A stretch of DNA of 64,000 bases from Actinomycetota bacterium. Its GTDB lineage: Bacteria > Actinomycetota > Acidimicrobiia > Acidimicrobiales > JAJPHD01. Of this stretch, positions 48,362-58,128 are shown one piece after another. Location of the stretch: contig JAJPHD010000020.1 of the NCBI GenBank assembly GCA_021325455.1, positions 1 to 64,000 on the forward strand, written 5' to 3'. Below the pieces are notes generated by a model that ran no database searches, was not told the origin of the DNA, and worked only from the letters and a program-made list of their open reading frames with translations. Each line of letters opens with the position of its first letter. Position 1 is the stretch's first letter. Both the position numbers and the translations under genes were made by a program.

Positions 48362-49311
48362 GCGCTTCCCCCGCAGTAGAGCGGCGCGTCGTCCCCCTGA
48401 GCGGGGGGACTCCATCCGGGTCCGAGCTGGTCATCACCGAAGCCAGAGGCGCCACGCCCGGGCCCCGGGTGGCCCTGATGGCCGGGGTCCACGGGTGCGA
48501 GTACTCCTCCATGGCTGCCCTCACCCGGTTCCTGCGAGACCTGGACCCCGAGGGCCTGGCCGGTTCCCTCATCTGCTGCCCCATCGTCAACCAGGTGTCC
48601 TTCCGCACCAGGACGCCGTTCGTGGTCCCCGGGGACGGCAAGAACCTCAACCGCTGCTTCCCGGGGGACCCCAACGGCTCGCCCACCGAGGTGCTGGCCC
48701 ACGAGATCTTCGACCACCTGGTCCGGGGGGCCGACTACCTGATCGACATGCACGCCGGAGACATGGTGGAGGCCCTGGCGCCCTTCGCCCTCTACGAGGA
48801 GGCCCCGGTGGAGGACTCGTCCCGCCAGATGGCGGAGGCCTTCGGCCTTCCTTACGTGGTGCGCACCGGCCGCTCCGACGCCCCCATCGGGGGCACAGCC
48901 AGCGGGGCGGCGGCCTCGAGCGGCATACCGGCCATCACCGCCGAGGCGGGGGGGCGGGGCCTGCTGGAGGAGGACGCAGTGTCCCTTCACCTGGCCGGGC
49001 TCAGGTCCGTGCTCTCCCATCTTGGGGTGCTGGCCGGCCCCCGTCCCACTCCAGCTGGAGGTCGCTGGACGGTGGGGCGTTTCGTCTGGCTGCGGTCAGC
49101 GGTCGCCGGTTGGTGGGAGGCCAGGGTGACCACCGGCCAACGGGTGGGAGAAGGGGACCTGCTCGGGGTCGTGCTCGACGCCTTCGGCCACGAGGTGGAG
49201 CGGATCCTCTCGCCCGAGGACGGGGTGCCCCTGTTCATCACCACCAGCCCGGCTGTCACCGCCGATGGCCTGCTCCTCGGCCTGGGGGCAGACATGCGCC
49301 CTCTCGCCTGA
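48358..49311 (+). CDS. Succinylglutamate desuccinylase/aspartoacylase-like metallohydrolase
   Basis: A 317-residue AstE/AspA-type zinc amidohydrolase of the M14-like fold. The zinc site is GVHGCEYSS with His45 and Glu48, and the third ligand is His132 in LIDMHAGD. DGKNLNRCFPGDPNG near 92-107 is the substrate-binding motif of the family. A C-terminal beta-domain follows. The enzymes cleave N-acyl amino acids or similar amides. ATG 48358 overlaps the binding-protein stop (ATGA), linking it to import of an acylated substrate. It is convergent with the dienelactone hydrolase gene. Confidence 0.85.
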   Translation: MSASPAVERRVVPLSGGTPSGSELVITEARGATPGPRVALMAGVHGCEYSSMAALTRFLRDLDPEGLAGSLICCPIVNQVSFRTRTPFVVPGDGKNLNRCFPGDPNGSPTEVLAHEIFDHLVRGADYLIDMHAGDMVEALAPFALYEEAPVEDSSRQMAEAFGLPYVVRTGRSDAPIGGTASGAAASSGIPAITAEAGGRGLLEEDAVSLHLAGLRSVLSHLGVLAGPRPTPAGGRWTVGRFVWLRSAVAGWWEARVTTGQRVGEGDLLGVVLDAFGHEVERILSPEDGVPLFITTSPAVTADGLLLGLGADMRPLA

Positions 49312-49337
49312 TCCGATCAGGCTTCCAGCGCCGTGGC

Positions 49338-50078
49338 CTAGCCCTTCAGGTGGGAGTCGAAGAACGAAATGATGCGCCGGCGGGCATCCCGAGCCGACTC
49401 TTCGTGGTAGCCGGGGCCCGGCATGAGCTTGCCCATGACCCTGAACAGCAGCGGGTTCTCATCACCGGCGCCCTCGTGGTCGTTCAGGAACCCGTGCCCG
49501 GCGTCGGGATACTCCTTGATGTCATGCTCCACCCCCACCGCAGTGAGGGCCTGCTCCAGGCGCTCGGCCGCTCCCCGCAGCGTGGGATCCTTGGCCCCGT
49601 AGCTGGCCACGATGGGGCAGGCGCCCCGGAGGAACTCAGGTGTGTAGGCGTCCTTGGGGGCCGTGCCGTAGTTGACGCTGGAGGCAGAGAAGCCCCGGCC
49701 CGGGGCGAGCAGGAGGGCCAAGCCACCTCCCATGCAGTAGCCGATGACTCCCACCTTGCCGGTGCTGTCCTCCCGGGCGCCCAACCAGGCCCGGGCGGCT
49801 TCGATGTCCTGGAAGGACCGCCCCTTGCGCGCCCGGGCCTCCCGCATGATCGACACCATGCAGGCCATCCTGTTCCGCCCGTGGAACAGGTCGGGTGCCA
49901 CCGCCAGGTATCCCTCGCTGGCCAGCCAGTCCCCCTGGTTGCGCAGGTCCTGGCTCATGCCGAGGGCATCGTGGATCACCACCACCCCGGGCCATGGTCC
50001 CTGGCCGACGGGTACCGACAGGTGGGCGGGGAGATCACCTGAGGGGGCGCTGATGGAAACTGAGGCCATGGCTGCCAT
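49338..50078 (-). CDS. Dienelactone hydrolase family protein
   Basis: A 246-residue alpha/beta hydrolase of the dienelactone type. The Cys nucleophile Cys115 is in [10 protein letters not shown], the acid is Asp164 in YGAKDP and His195 is in [10 protein letters not shown]. Members hydrolyse dienelactone in aromatic degradation, though many act on other esters. There is no signal peptide. An in-frame ATG three codons in is an alternative start. It is convergent with the deacylase gene and 50 bases before a YdeI-like gene. Confidence 0.9.
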   Translation of the reverse strand: MAAMASVSISAPSGDLPAHLSVPVGQGPWPGVVVIHDALGMSQDLRNQGDWLASEGYLAVAPDLFHGRNRMACMVSIMREARARKGRSFQDIEAARAWLGAREDSTGKVGVIGYCMGGGLALLLAPGRGFSASSVNYGTAPKDAYTPEFLRGACPIVASYGAKDPTLRGAAERLEQALTAVGVEHDIKEYPDAGHGFLNDHEGAGDENPLLFRVMGKLMPGPGYHEESARDARRRIISFFDSHLKG

Positions 50079-50126
50079 TATCGCCGGGGTTGGCGGGGCT
50101 GACGCCTTCTGACCCCGTCGCTCGTC

Positions 50127-50408
50127 TCAGGCGCCGGCCCTGACCCGGCCGGCTCGCTGGCGGTGCCTGCACCCAGGCCAGCAGCAGGGCCGGCGCTGGC
50201 CCTCCTCCAGCTCCTCCTGGGTCCGTCGAATGCGGCGCTCTCGAGTCACCTCCTGCTTGGCATCCTCGACCCAGCAGATGAACTCGTTGCGGGCCAGGGG
50301 AGTGATGTCCCTCCAAGCAGCAAGCGCCTTGGCATTGGCCACCAAGGCCTTGTGCAGGTCCGGGGGCAGCCCATGGACCACCCCCCCGGGGACAACCTGG
50401 TCGCTCAC
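50127..50408 (-). CDS. YdeI/OmpD-associated family protein
   Basis: A 93-residue protein. The segment LPPDLHKALVANAKALAAWR followed by TPLARNEFICWVEDAK, TRERRIRRTQEELEEGQRRP and a CCWPGC end matches the YdeI/DUF1905-associated (bacteriocin-protection) helical domain. Biochemical role is unknown. GTG 50408 is the most sensible start; the frame is open upstream but that part lacks similarity and codes in a Pro/Arg-rich shadow. Confidence 0.82.
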   Translation of the reverse strand: MSDQVVPGGVVHGLPPDLHKALVANAKALAAWRDITPLARNEFICWVEDAKQEVTRERRIRRTQEELEEGQRRPCCWPGCRHRQRAGRVRAGA

Positions 50409-50517
50409 GGGACCACAGTATCCCCACGGCAACCACAGGAAGGGCGGGAGACCCTGTAGCGGCCGGACCCACCAGCGACCGGGGCCCCATGGCGCCTGCC
50501 GCCTCGCCGGACCGCCG

Positions 50518-51363
50518 TCAGTCCAGGCCGAGCGTGAAGGTGGGGCGGGGCGAGGAAGGCGCCTGGCCGGCCTCCTCCAGGGGGCGGATGGCCGTGCCCG
50601 TGGCCAGGAACTCCGTGGCGTGCTCACCCCACACATGGTTGTGCACGGCCACGCTCACCCCCACGATGCCTCCAGCTCGGGCCTCCGTGGCCTCGGCCTG
50701 CATCCGGGACAGGGCCAGCTCGCGGGCCTCGTATATGCCCTGGGTGAACTGGGCCATCTCCTGGTTCTGGCCCACCTGGCGGAGCGACTGGAGGGCCGTC
50801 TGGTGAGCGATGTGGTAGACGCAGGTCCCGAGCACGAAGGCCACGGGCACTGCCCCTCCTGCCAACAGGCGAAAGAAGTCTTGCGCCGACAGGTCCGAGG
50901 TGAAGGGACGCCCTGCCGGCGTACGGTGACTGCCATTCCCCCCCTTTGCTCGCACTGCCGTGCCCGTGGCCAGGAACTCCAAGACCTCCTGACCCCAGAC
51001 GTAGGCCTGCAGGCGCAGCTGCACTCCCACGATGCCGTCGGCTCCCAGCTGCTCGGCCTCGGCCTCCATGCGGGTCATGGCCAGCTCCCGGGCGTCGTAC
51101 ATGGCCTGGGTGAGCGTTCTCAGCTCCTGGTTCTGCCCCCACCGCGAAACCTGCAAGCCGATGTGGTAGATGGACGAGCCGACCACGAACCCGAGGGGCT
51201 CGAAGCCCGCCTCACCGAGCAGCACGTACTCCGACACCGAGAGGTCCGAGGTGAACACCCCGGCCGGGTCCGCCCCGGCGGTCTGGGCCAGCCGGCCCCC
51301 GGCAGCCTCGGGTTCCCATCCCTCTCCGGCCGCCGGTGCCGCCCCCTTTCCGAACAGTGGCAT
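50518..51363 (-). CDS. Tandem YbjQ (UPF0145) heavy-metal-binding-type protein
   Basis: A 281-residue protein made of two related copies of the YbjQ/UPF0145 domain. Copy one spans about residues 36-140 (FTSDLSVSEYVLLGEAGFEP to FLATGTAVRA) and copy two about 153-262 (FTSDLSAQDFFRLLAGGAVP to FLATGTAIRP). Each has the QNQE...ARELAMTRM-type helix and a GIVGV strand. YbjQ proteins are soluble pentamers or decamers of unknown role, named heavy-metal-binding from weak evidence. Internal duplication is clear in the sequence. Confidence 0.85.
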   Translation of the reverse strand: MPLFGKGAAPAAGEGWEPEAAGGRLAQTAGADPAGVFTSDLSVSEYVLLGEAGFEPLGFVVGSSIYHIGLQVSRWGQNQELRTLTQAMYDARELAMTRMEAEAEQLGADGIVGVQLRLQAYVWGQEVLEFLATGTAVRAKGGNGSHRTPAGRPFTSDLSAQDFFRLLAGGAVPVAFVLGTCVYHIAHQTALQSLRQVGQNQEMAQFTQGIYEARELALSRMQAEATEARAGGIVGVSVAVHNHVWGEHATEFLATGTAIRPLEEAGQAPSSPRPTFTLGLD

Positions 51364-51508
51364 GCTGGGCCCTCCCTCAGGTTGTTGCCTCTCTCACGCC
51401 CTCGCCTGGCACCATAGGCCAGACGAGGCCACCCATGCCCGGGCATCCCGCCCCGACTTCAGCTGGTCACCATGGGATTTTGGACCACCTGCCCCTCGGC
51501 CATCACGC

Positions 51509-52987
51509 TCAGTCCGCCGCCAAGCCTGCCCTCTTGACCGGCACCGAGCCCGGGGTCCGGGCCCCGGGCCTGGCCCCGCGCCAGCGGGTGATGGTGTCGG
51601 CGGCATCCTCGTCCCTCACCGTGAGGGCGGACCCCGCCCCCATGAGGGCCACCGCCGCCGCCACCAGGAAGGCCCCCCGGTAGGCGCCCAGGTGGGCCGC
51701 CGGGTGGCCGGCCACATGAGTGCTGAACTGCCCGACGGCTGCCACCACCGAGGTGAGCACCGCCACTCCCATGGCCCCTCCCAGCTGGCGCTCGGCGTTG
51801 AACAGTGTGGACGCCGGCCCCATCCGCTCGGGCGGGATGGTGGCGAAGGCCGCCGTCTGGACCGGGATGAACACCCCGGACATCCCGAGACCCATGACGA
51901 ACATGAGGAGCCGAGCCCACCAGAGGCTGGTGTCCGGGCCGATCAGGACCATGGCCGCCATGGCGAAGGCCACGACGACCAAGCCACCAGCGATGACCCG
52001 ACGCGGCCCCAGCACCGGGTACAGCCGGCGCGTGGTGACCTGGGCCCCGGCCATCACCCCGAGGGCCTCAGGGAAGGTGCTCAACCCCGACTGCAGGGCG
52101 GAGAGGCCCAACCCGTCCTGGTAGAAGAGGGCGACCAGGTAAAGCACGCCGAGGAAGGCCGTGGAGGCCAGGAACATCACCAGGTTGCTGGAGCGGAACA
52201 GGCGGTCGCCGAGCAGGCGCAGATCGACCAGGGGATCCCGCCGGCGGAGCTCCATGATCCCGAGGGCGGCGATCAGCGCCGCCCCCAGCGCCACGGCCAC
52301 CAGCACATCGGGGGAGCCCCAGCCCTTGACCGGGCCCTCCGACAGCCCGTACATGAACAGGCCTAACCCCCCGCTAGCCAGGAGGAACCCCACCAGGTCG
52401 AACGCCCCCGGGCGCTCCAACCGCTGGTCGGCCACGAAGACCACCCCGAACAGGAAGGCGGCCAAGCCGATGGGCACGTTGACGTAAAACACCCACCGCC
52501 ACGACAGATCGGTCACGAAGAACCCACCGAGCACCGGACCGAGAGCTGGGGCGAACGCCGTGGGTACGACCAGGATGCCCGAGATCCGCACCCGCTCGGC
52601 AGGGGGAAAGCACCGCCAGAGCATGGCCATCCCCACCGGGGTCATCAGCCCTCCGGCCCCGCCCTGCAGGACCCTGAACACCACGAGCTCAGGAAGGCTG
52701 GCCGCCACCCCACAGAGGGCCGAGGCGCCGGTGAAGACGAGGATGGCCCCGAGCAGGACCTTCCTGCCTCCCAACCGGTCGCCGAGCCAGCCCGAGACCG
52801 GGATGCACACTGCCAGGCTCACCAGGAACCCGATGGCGATCCCGTCCACTGCCGCCGGCCGGGTGTGGAACTCCCGGCCTATCGTGGGCAGGGCCACATT
52901 CACGATGGTGGCGTCCATGATGGCCATGAACATGGCGGCCACGTAGACAGCGCTCACCGCCACCTTCTGGCTGATGGGCCTGCTCAC
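51509..52987 (-). CDS. MFS drug exporter, DHA2 family
   Basis: A 492-residue transporter with 14 predicted helices. TM1 has VAAMFMAIMDATIVNVALPT, the DHA2 signature. Motif A reads GWLGDRLGGRK, and motif C is in the fifth helix around PTAFAPALGPVLGG. It resembles the exporter at 45 kb but they are not recent duplicates. GTG 52987 is preferred because GGGAGG stands upstream of it; a GTG at 53002 would add five residues. No regulator is adjacent. The last 25 residues are Arg/Pro-rich. Confidence 0.9.
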   Translation of the reverse strand: MSRPISQKVAVSAVYVAAMFMAIMDATIVNVALPTIGREFHTRPAAVDGIAIGFLVSLAVCIPVSGWLGDRLGGRKVLLGAILVFTGASALCGVAASLPELVVFRVLQGGAGGLMTPVGMAMLWRCFPPAERVRISGILVVPTAFAPALGPVLGGFFVTDLSWRWVFYVNVPIGLAAFLFGVVFVADQRLERPGAFDLVGFLLASGGLGLFMYGLSEGPVKGWGSPDVLVAVALGAALIAALGIMELRRRDPLVDLRLLGDRLFRSSNLVMFLASTAFLGVLYLVALFYQDGLGLSALQSGLSTFPEALGVMAGAQVTTRRLYPVLGPRRVIAGGLVVVAFAMAAMVLIGPDTSLWWARLLMFVMGLGMSGVFIPVQTAAFATIPPERMGPASTLFNAERQLGGAMGVAVLTSVVAAVGQFSTHVAGHPAAHLGAYRGAFLVAAAVALMGAGSALTVRDEDAADTITRWRGARPGARTPGSVPVKRAGLAAD

Positions 52988-53210
52988 GCCCCATCCTCCC
53001 ACCGCGCACCCACGAGGGGGTCAACCGGGTGGGCCGCCGGCTTCTTCCCTCTCGGGGTCCCCGCTGCGCCTTGCGCTCGGCCGACGACAGCGGCCGGAGA
53101 TGCCGTCCAGAGAGGCGCTTGCAACCCACATGTCCCGGTCATGGCCGAGCCGCTGCTCAGTGTCCCGGCGGCGCTCGGAGCGGGAACGGCAAGGGGCAGT
53201 CATGCCCGCC

Positions 53211-53588
53211 TCAGCGGTCCTCGAGAAGGCCGAGGACGTTGCCATCGGGGTCGGTCACGGTGGCCACCCGGCGCCCCCAGCCCACCTTGCGCACGGGCTC
53301 CTTCACGGTAGCGCCGGCCGCCGTCACCTCGGCCAGCTTGGCCTCGATGTCCTCCACGTGCCAGTAGGCGACCGGGGCGTCCATGCCCTGGGGCCCACCT
53401 CCGGGCACGAGCCCGATGTGCTGGCCGGCGGCGTCGAAGCCCACGTACTCCGACGAGTCGGCTTGGGGCTCGGTCCCGAGCAGGGCGGCATACACCTTCT
53501 TGGCCCTGTCCAGGTCGGACACCGGGTGCAGCACGGTCTTGATCCCTTTGGTGGACGATCCGGGCACGATCCCTCCTTGCTCGCTCAT
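53211..53588 (-). CDS. VOC superfamily (glyoxalase/bleomycin resistance-like) protein
   Basis: A 125-residue single-domain VOC protein. IKTVLHPVSDLDRAKKVYAALLG is the usual beta-alpha entry. DAPVAYWHVEDIEAKLAEVTAAGA and the final VTDPDGNVLGLLE complete the paired beta-alpha-beta-beta-beta units. Members bind a metal and act as lyases, isomerases or binding proteins; this one cannot be placed further. ATG 53588. Confidence 0.87.
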   Translation of the reverse strand: MSEQGGIVPGSSTKGIKTVLHPVSDLDRAKKVYAALLGTEPQADSSEYVGFDAAGQHIGLVPGGGPQGMDAPVAYWHVEDIEAKLAEVTAAGATVKEPVRKVGWGRRVATVTDPDGNVLGLLEDR

Positions 53589-53718
53589 CGGTGATCTTGG
53601 CTTGACAACCCCATGACGTGCCAGATCCCCGGACGCGGCTCCAAGTCAGTTCCACCGGCGGAGCCCGCTCGGGACCAGAGGCTGGACACCGCTCGAAGGT
53701 TCAGCACTGGCGTCCTTG

Positions 53719-54786
53719 CTAGAGGCCATCGCTCACCCCCGGGGCCAGGTGCGATACACGATCCTCGGAGGCGTTGGACCCATCCGGGGTCGAACTGGCC
53801 TGCGCAGCTCGGATAGCGAGCAGGCCGATCAGCTCGTAGACGACATGGCTGGCTGCGATGGCGGTGATCTCGGCGTGGTCGTAAGCGGGAGCCACCTCGA
53901 CGACGTCCGCTCCCACCAGGCGAAGCCCGACCAGCCGGCGCAGGACACCGAGCAGCTCCCGGCTGGAGAGCCCCCCGGCCTCGGGGGTGCCGGTGCCGGG
54001 GGCATGGGCGGGATCGAGCACATCGATGTCGACGGACAGATAGAGGGGGGCGTCCCCGACCCGCTCCCGGATCCGGGTAGCCACGCCCGCCGGCCCCAGC
54101 TCGTCCATCTGCGCCGAAGTGACGACCCGGAAGCCCATGCCGGCATCATTGGTGAGGTCCGTCGCCCCGTACAGAGGTCCCCTGGTGCCCACGTGGAGGC
54201 AGTGGTCCTCTGCCAGGAGTCCCTCCTCGAACGCCCTTCGGAAGGGGGTTCCGTGGGTGTAGGGCGCCCCGAAGTAGGTGTCCCAGGTGTCCAGGTGAGC
54301 ATCGAAGTGGACCAGGGCCAGCGGTCCCTCGTTGCGGGCATGGGCTCGGAGAAGAGGCAGCGAGATGGTGTGGTCACCACCCACGGCCACGAGGCGCCGG
54401 CCCCCCTCGATGAGAGCCATGGCGCCGGCACCCACCTGGCCGATGGCCTCCTCGATATCGAAGGGGGTGGCCACGATGTCCCCGGCGTCGACGACCTGCA
54501 CCACGGCGAAGGGCTCGACGTCGAGGCCGGGATGATAGGGGCGGAGCAGCCGTGAGGCCTCCCTCACCGCTGCCGGGCCGAAGCGGGCCCCGGGCCGGTA
54601 GCTGACCCCGCTGTCGAAGGGCACCCCGGCCACCGCCACCGTCCATCCCGGCACCTCGTCGGCCCGGGGCAGCCGGGCAAAGGTGGCGGGGCCGGCGAAC
54701 CTGGGCACCTGGGAGGCATCGATCGGCCCCACCGTACGACGGCCGGCGAGGCCCTCCCTCTCGATCCTGGGCGCTGGGCGGTCCAT
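53719..54786 (-). CDS. Agmatinase-type ureohydrolase
   Basis: A 355-residue arginase/agmatinase family enzyme. The binuclear manganese ligands are visible: His139 in GGDHT, Asp162/His164/Asp166 in FDAHLD, and Asp253/Asp255 in [10 protein letters not shown]. SpeB-like agmatinases cleave agmatine to putrescine and urea; guanidinobutyrase or related activities are alternatives. ATG 54786 is used, with the upstream open frame lacking similarity. The C-terminal 25 residues are polar and unusual for the family. It is divergent from the FtsX-like exporter. Confidence 0.9.
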   Translation of the reverse strand: MDRPAPRIEREGLAGRRTVGPIDASQVPRFAGPATFARLPRADEVPGWTVAVAGVPFDSGVSYRPGARFGPAAVREASRLLRPYHPGLDVEPFAVVQVVDAGDIVATPFDIEEAIGQVGAGAMALIEGGRRLVAVGGDHTISLPLLRAHARNEGPLALVHFDAHLDTWDTYFGAPYTHGTPFRRAFEEGLLAEDHCLHVGTRGPLYGATDLTNDAGMGFRVVTSAQMDELGPAGVATRIRERVGDAPLYLSVDIDVLDPAHAPGTGTPEAGGLSSRELLGVLRRLVGLRLVGADVVEVAPAYDHAEITAIAASHVVYELIGLLAIRAAQASSTPDGSNASEDRVSHLAPGVSDGL

Positions 54787-54966
54787 GCCGGCAGTGTCGC
54801 ACCCACCAGGGAAACCGGCAATGACCCGGCCAGGCAGGAGGAGCCCGACCAGCACTCGCCGAGGAGCACCGGGCGCCCTTGGGACCAGCGTGGGTCCCGG
54901 TCACCAGGCTCTTCCCGGCCCCAAGGTGCCGACCCGGCGGAGGCGGTCCTGGCTAGCCTGCGCCTG

Positions 54967-57900
54967 TTGCGTACCTCTACTGCCACCTCCCTCAAGCGCC
55001 CAGGCGCGGGGCCCGGTGGCAATGGGCCGCTTACCCTCCTCGTGGCCGGGGTGCTGTGGCGGGCCGGCTCCTCCCTCGTGCTCGTGGTGGTGGCCGTCGT
55101 GGCGGTGGCGGCGGCCGCGGTGGGACCCGTCTACCTGAACGCCAGCGGCCAGTCGGTCCTGCAGTCCACCCTGCGGGCCGCACCAGTCCCCAATCGGGGG
55201 CTCACCCTGGTGGCGAACGCCAACGGGCAGCTCCCCGTTCCCCGTATCGAGGCCGTCCGGGCCCCGGTCCCGGCCAGCGGCCCGCCCTGGTTCGGGCCCA
55301 AGGTGGTGACGGTGGATGTGGGGGTGGGCCTCGTGGCCCCCAATGGACAGGCTTACAGGGGTGACCTGCTGGCCAGGGACGGGGACTGTTCGCACTTGGC
55401 CTTCGTTGCCGGTACGTGCCCCCGGGCCAGGGGGGAGGTGGCCCTCTCGGTGCGCAGTGCCCGGGCTCTCCGGGCCCGGGTCGGCTCTACGGTCACCCCC
55501 TCCCCTGCCAACGCGCCCCGGCCCGCCAAGGACCGCCTCAAGGTGGTCGGCCTCTACCGGATCCCCGACACGAACACCACCTACTGGTGGGAGGACCACA
55601 GCGACTTCACCTTCGGCCTCGGAACCAACCCCAGCCAGCCCCTTCCCCTGGACGCCTTGTTCGTCACCCGGTCCACCTTGGCTCCCCTGATGCGCGACAA
55701 CCCCACGGTCACTGCCCAGGTGCCCCTGCGGGTAGGAGCGGTCACCACCGCCAACTCCTCGACCCTGGTGGGAGACCTGTCGGGGCTGACCCAGTCCGCC
55801 ATCGCCAAGCAGGACGTGACCGTTGGCACCGAGCTCGCCTCCCTGGTGGCGTCGGCCGATCATCAGGTCTCGCTCATGGCCACCATCGTGGCCGTCGTGA
55901 CCATGGAGCTGGTGCTCCTCACCCTCCTGCTGCTGTTCGGCCTTCTGGCCCGAAGCGCCGAAGCCAGGGAGGGGGAGGTGGCTCTGGCCAAGCTGCGGGG
56001 CTTCGGGGTCCTCCGGGTCCTGTCCGTGGGCCTGGCCCAGCCGGCCGCCCTCATTCTCCTGGCCTACCCGCTGGGTCTGGCCCTGGCCTGGGGGGTGGTG
56101 GCCGTGGAGGCCGGCTCCCTGCTGGTGCCCGGCACGCCGGTGGCCCTACCCCCGCTATCCCTTGGCACCGGGGCCCTGGCGGTGGCGGGAGGCCTCCTGG
56201 CCGGCCTCCTGGCGAGCAGGCGGATCCTCACCGCCCCCCTCGCCGAGCAGCTGAAGTCGGCCCGTCGCCCCGAGCCCTCTCGGCGCGCTGCCCTGGCCCT
56301 GGATGTGGCCGCTCTGGCCCTGGCCGCCGCCGGCATCGTGGAGCTGGCCTTCACCGGCGTCCTGCAGGGGAGCCATCCCAATCCCCTGGCCCTGTTCGCT
56401 CCCGCCCTCGTGGCCCTTGGCGCCGGGGTCGTGGGGGCCCGCTCACTGCCACAGCTCTGCCGGCTGGGGATCCGCCCCACGCGGGCCTCGCCGGCGGTAG
56501 GGGCCTTTCTGGCCGTGCGCCAGGTCGTGCGCCGACCGACCCTGGCCCGTCAGGTGGTCCTGCTGGCCGTGGCCCTGGGGCTCACCACCTTTGCCCTTTT
56601 GAGCTGGGCCGTGGCCCGCCACAACCGGGCTGTGCGAGCCGGCGTCGATGTGGGGGCGGCCCAGGTCCTCACGGTGGGAGTTCCCACCCTGGTGAACCTG
56701 GAGCAGGCCGTGCGCCGGGCCGACCCCTCCGGTCACCTGGCCATGGCTGCGGTGGTGGTCAACACCTCGAGCACCACCCTCCTCGCCGTGGACTCCACCC
56801 GCCTGGCCCGAGTGGCGTCCTGGCCCCGGGGCCTGTCGTCCGAGCCGGTGGCCGCCATCGCCCACTACCTGCGCCCCCGCACCGCCCCCCCTGTGACCCT
56901 GGTCGGCCGGGAGCTGGCCCTCTCGATTGACCTTCCCCACCCGGTCCCCCCCTCGCTGGCCCTGTCGCTCGTCGTGGCGGGCAGCAACGGCCAGGCACCC
57001 GGCATCACCATCGGCCCCATCCGGGCCGGCACCCATCGCTACACGGTTCGCCTACCTGGCATGTGCCGCCGGGGCTGCCACCTCGTGACCCTGCAGCCGG
57101 TATGGCAGCCCAACAGCTTCTATGGCGGGGTCGTCAACTTCTCCCTCGTCCTGCGCTCGCTCGCCGCGAGGCCCGATCATGGCTCGTGGCGGCCGGTCCA
57201 CGCCGGGCTCACCGATCCCAACCGCTGGGCCGTGGCCAACACCTCTCCCCAGTTCGGAGTGCAGGCCGCCCTTGGCGAGGCCCCGGCTCGAGGGGGCCTC
57301 GTAGCGTCGTTCAACCTGGAGGGGGACCAGGGCATCCCCACCATCGGCCCCGCCACCACTCCCCAGGCGCTGCCGGCGGTCATCACGCCCCCTGTGGCCA
57401 GCGTCAACAGCGACAACCTGTCGTCGATCCCCTCCCAGGGGCTCGACGGCTACGGCGTCAACCTGAACGGGCAGGTCGAGGTCCCGACCCTACCCGAGAT
57501 CGAGGCCCAAGGATCGCTGGTGGACCTCACCCTGGCCCAGAGGGCCGCCACTGGCCCGGAACTGGCCACCGCCACTGACCAGGTCTGGCTCTCTCCCCAG
57601 GCGGGGCAGGGAGTCATCCGCCGGCTGAAGGCGCAAGGGCTCACCGTCCTGTCGGTGAGGCGGACCTCGACCCGGCTGGCCCAGCTTGACCACGGCGGCC
57701 TGGCTCTGGCCGACTACCTCTTCCTGGTGGGGGCGGCAGCCGCTGCCATCTTGGCCCTCGGCACCGTGATCTTCTCCCTGGCCGTCTCGGCCGAGCGGCG
57801 GGCTACCGAGCTCACCGCCCTGCGGGCCATGGGCGTGAGGAGAAGAGCCCTGCTCTACTCGCTCCTCGGCGAGCAGCTGGTGCTGCTGGGCGGGGGAGGC

Positions 57901-58128
57901 GCCCTCGGCGTGGCGGCCGGGCTGGGCGCCTTGACCCTGGCCCTGCCAGCGGTGCCGGAGGTGGCCGACGCCTCCTCCGGGCCACCTCTCCAGCTCGGAT
58001 GGCCGGCGATGGTGCTGGGGCCTTTCGTTGCCGTCCTGGCGCTCCTCCTCGTCGTGGGGGCGCTGGTCTCGGCCCTCGGTGTGCTGAGGCGGGTGGCACC
58101 ATCCCGGCTGCGGGTGGAGGCCGAATGA
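54967..58128 (+). CDS. FtsX-like (MacB-type) ABC transporter permease
   Basis: A 1053-residue membrane protein. An N-terminal helix (about residues 25-50) is followed by an extracellular domain to about 295. The first FtsX core helices follow (MATIVAVVTMELVLLTLLLL and on), then additional helices at about 430-475 and 515-545, a second extracellular region to about 900, and a final three-helix FtsX core (YLFLVGAAAAAILALGTVIF to the end). This doubled FtsX layout occurs in MacB/LolCE-type extrusion systems. TTG 54967 is the start; no ribosome-binding site is visible, so leaderless translation is possible. It is coupled to two ATPase genes. Confidence 0.88.
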   Translation: MRTSTATSLKRPGAGPGGNGPLTLLVAGVLWRAGSSLVLVVVAVVAVAAAAVGPVYLNASGQSVLQSTLRAAPVPNRGLTLVANANGQLPVPRIEAVRAPVPASGPPWFGPKVVTVDVGVGLVAPNGQAYRGDLLARDGDCSHLAFVAGTCPRARGEVALSVRSARALRARVGSTVTPSPANAPRPAKDRLKVVGLYRIPDTNTTYWWEDHSDFTFGLGTNPSQPLPLDALFVTRSTLAPLMRDNPTVTAQVPLRVGAVTTANSSTLVGDLSGLTQSAIAKQDVTVGTELASLVASADHQVSLMATIVAVVTMELVLLTLLLLFGLLARSAEAREGEVALAKLRGFGVLRVLSVGLAQPAALILLAYPLGLALAWGVVAVEAGSLLVPGTPVALPPLSLGTGALAVAGGLLAGLLASRRILTAPLAEQLKSARRPEPSRRAALALDVAALALAAAGIVELAFTGVLQGSHPNPLALFAPALVALGAGVVGARSLPQLCRLGIRPTRASPAVGAFLAVRQVVRRPTLARQVVLLAVALGLTTFALLSWAVARHNRAVRAGVDVGAAQVLTVGVPTLVNLEQAVRRADPSGHLAMAAVVVNTSSTTLLAVDSTRLARVASWPRGLSSEPVAAIAHYLRPRTAPPVTLVGRELALSIDLPHPVPPSLALSLVVAGSNGQAPGITIGPIRAGTHRYTVRLPGMCRRGCHLVTLQPVWQPNSFYGGVVNFSLVLRSLAARPDHGSWRPVHAGLTDPNRWAVANTSPQFGVQAALGEAPARGGLVASFNLEGDQGIPTIGPATTPQALPAVITPPVASVNSDNLSSIPSQGLDGYGVNLNGQVEVPTLPEIEAQGSLVDLTLAQRAATGPELATATDQVWLSPQAGQGVIRRLKAQGLTVLSVRRTSTRLAQLDHGGLALADYLFLVGAAAAAILALGTVIFSLAVSAERRATELTALRAMGVRRRALLYSLLGEQLVLLGGGGALGVAAGLGALTLALPAVPEVADASSGPPLQLGWPAMVLGPFVAVLALLLVVGALVSALGVLRRVAPSRLRVEAE

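Noticed and set aside
45932-48415. 827-codon minus-strand frame opposite the MFS exporter and binding protein
   Set aside because: Same shadow pattern, no start context and no family resemblance.
53595-53620. TTGACA-like -35 on the plus strand before a short open frame
   Set aside because: There is no matching -10 at a suitable distance and no credible gene downstream on that strand.
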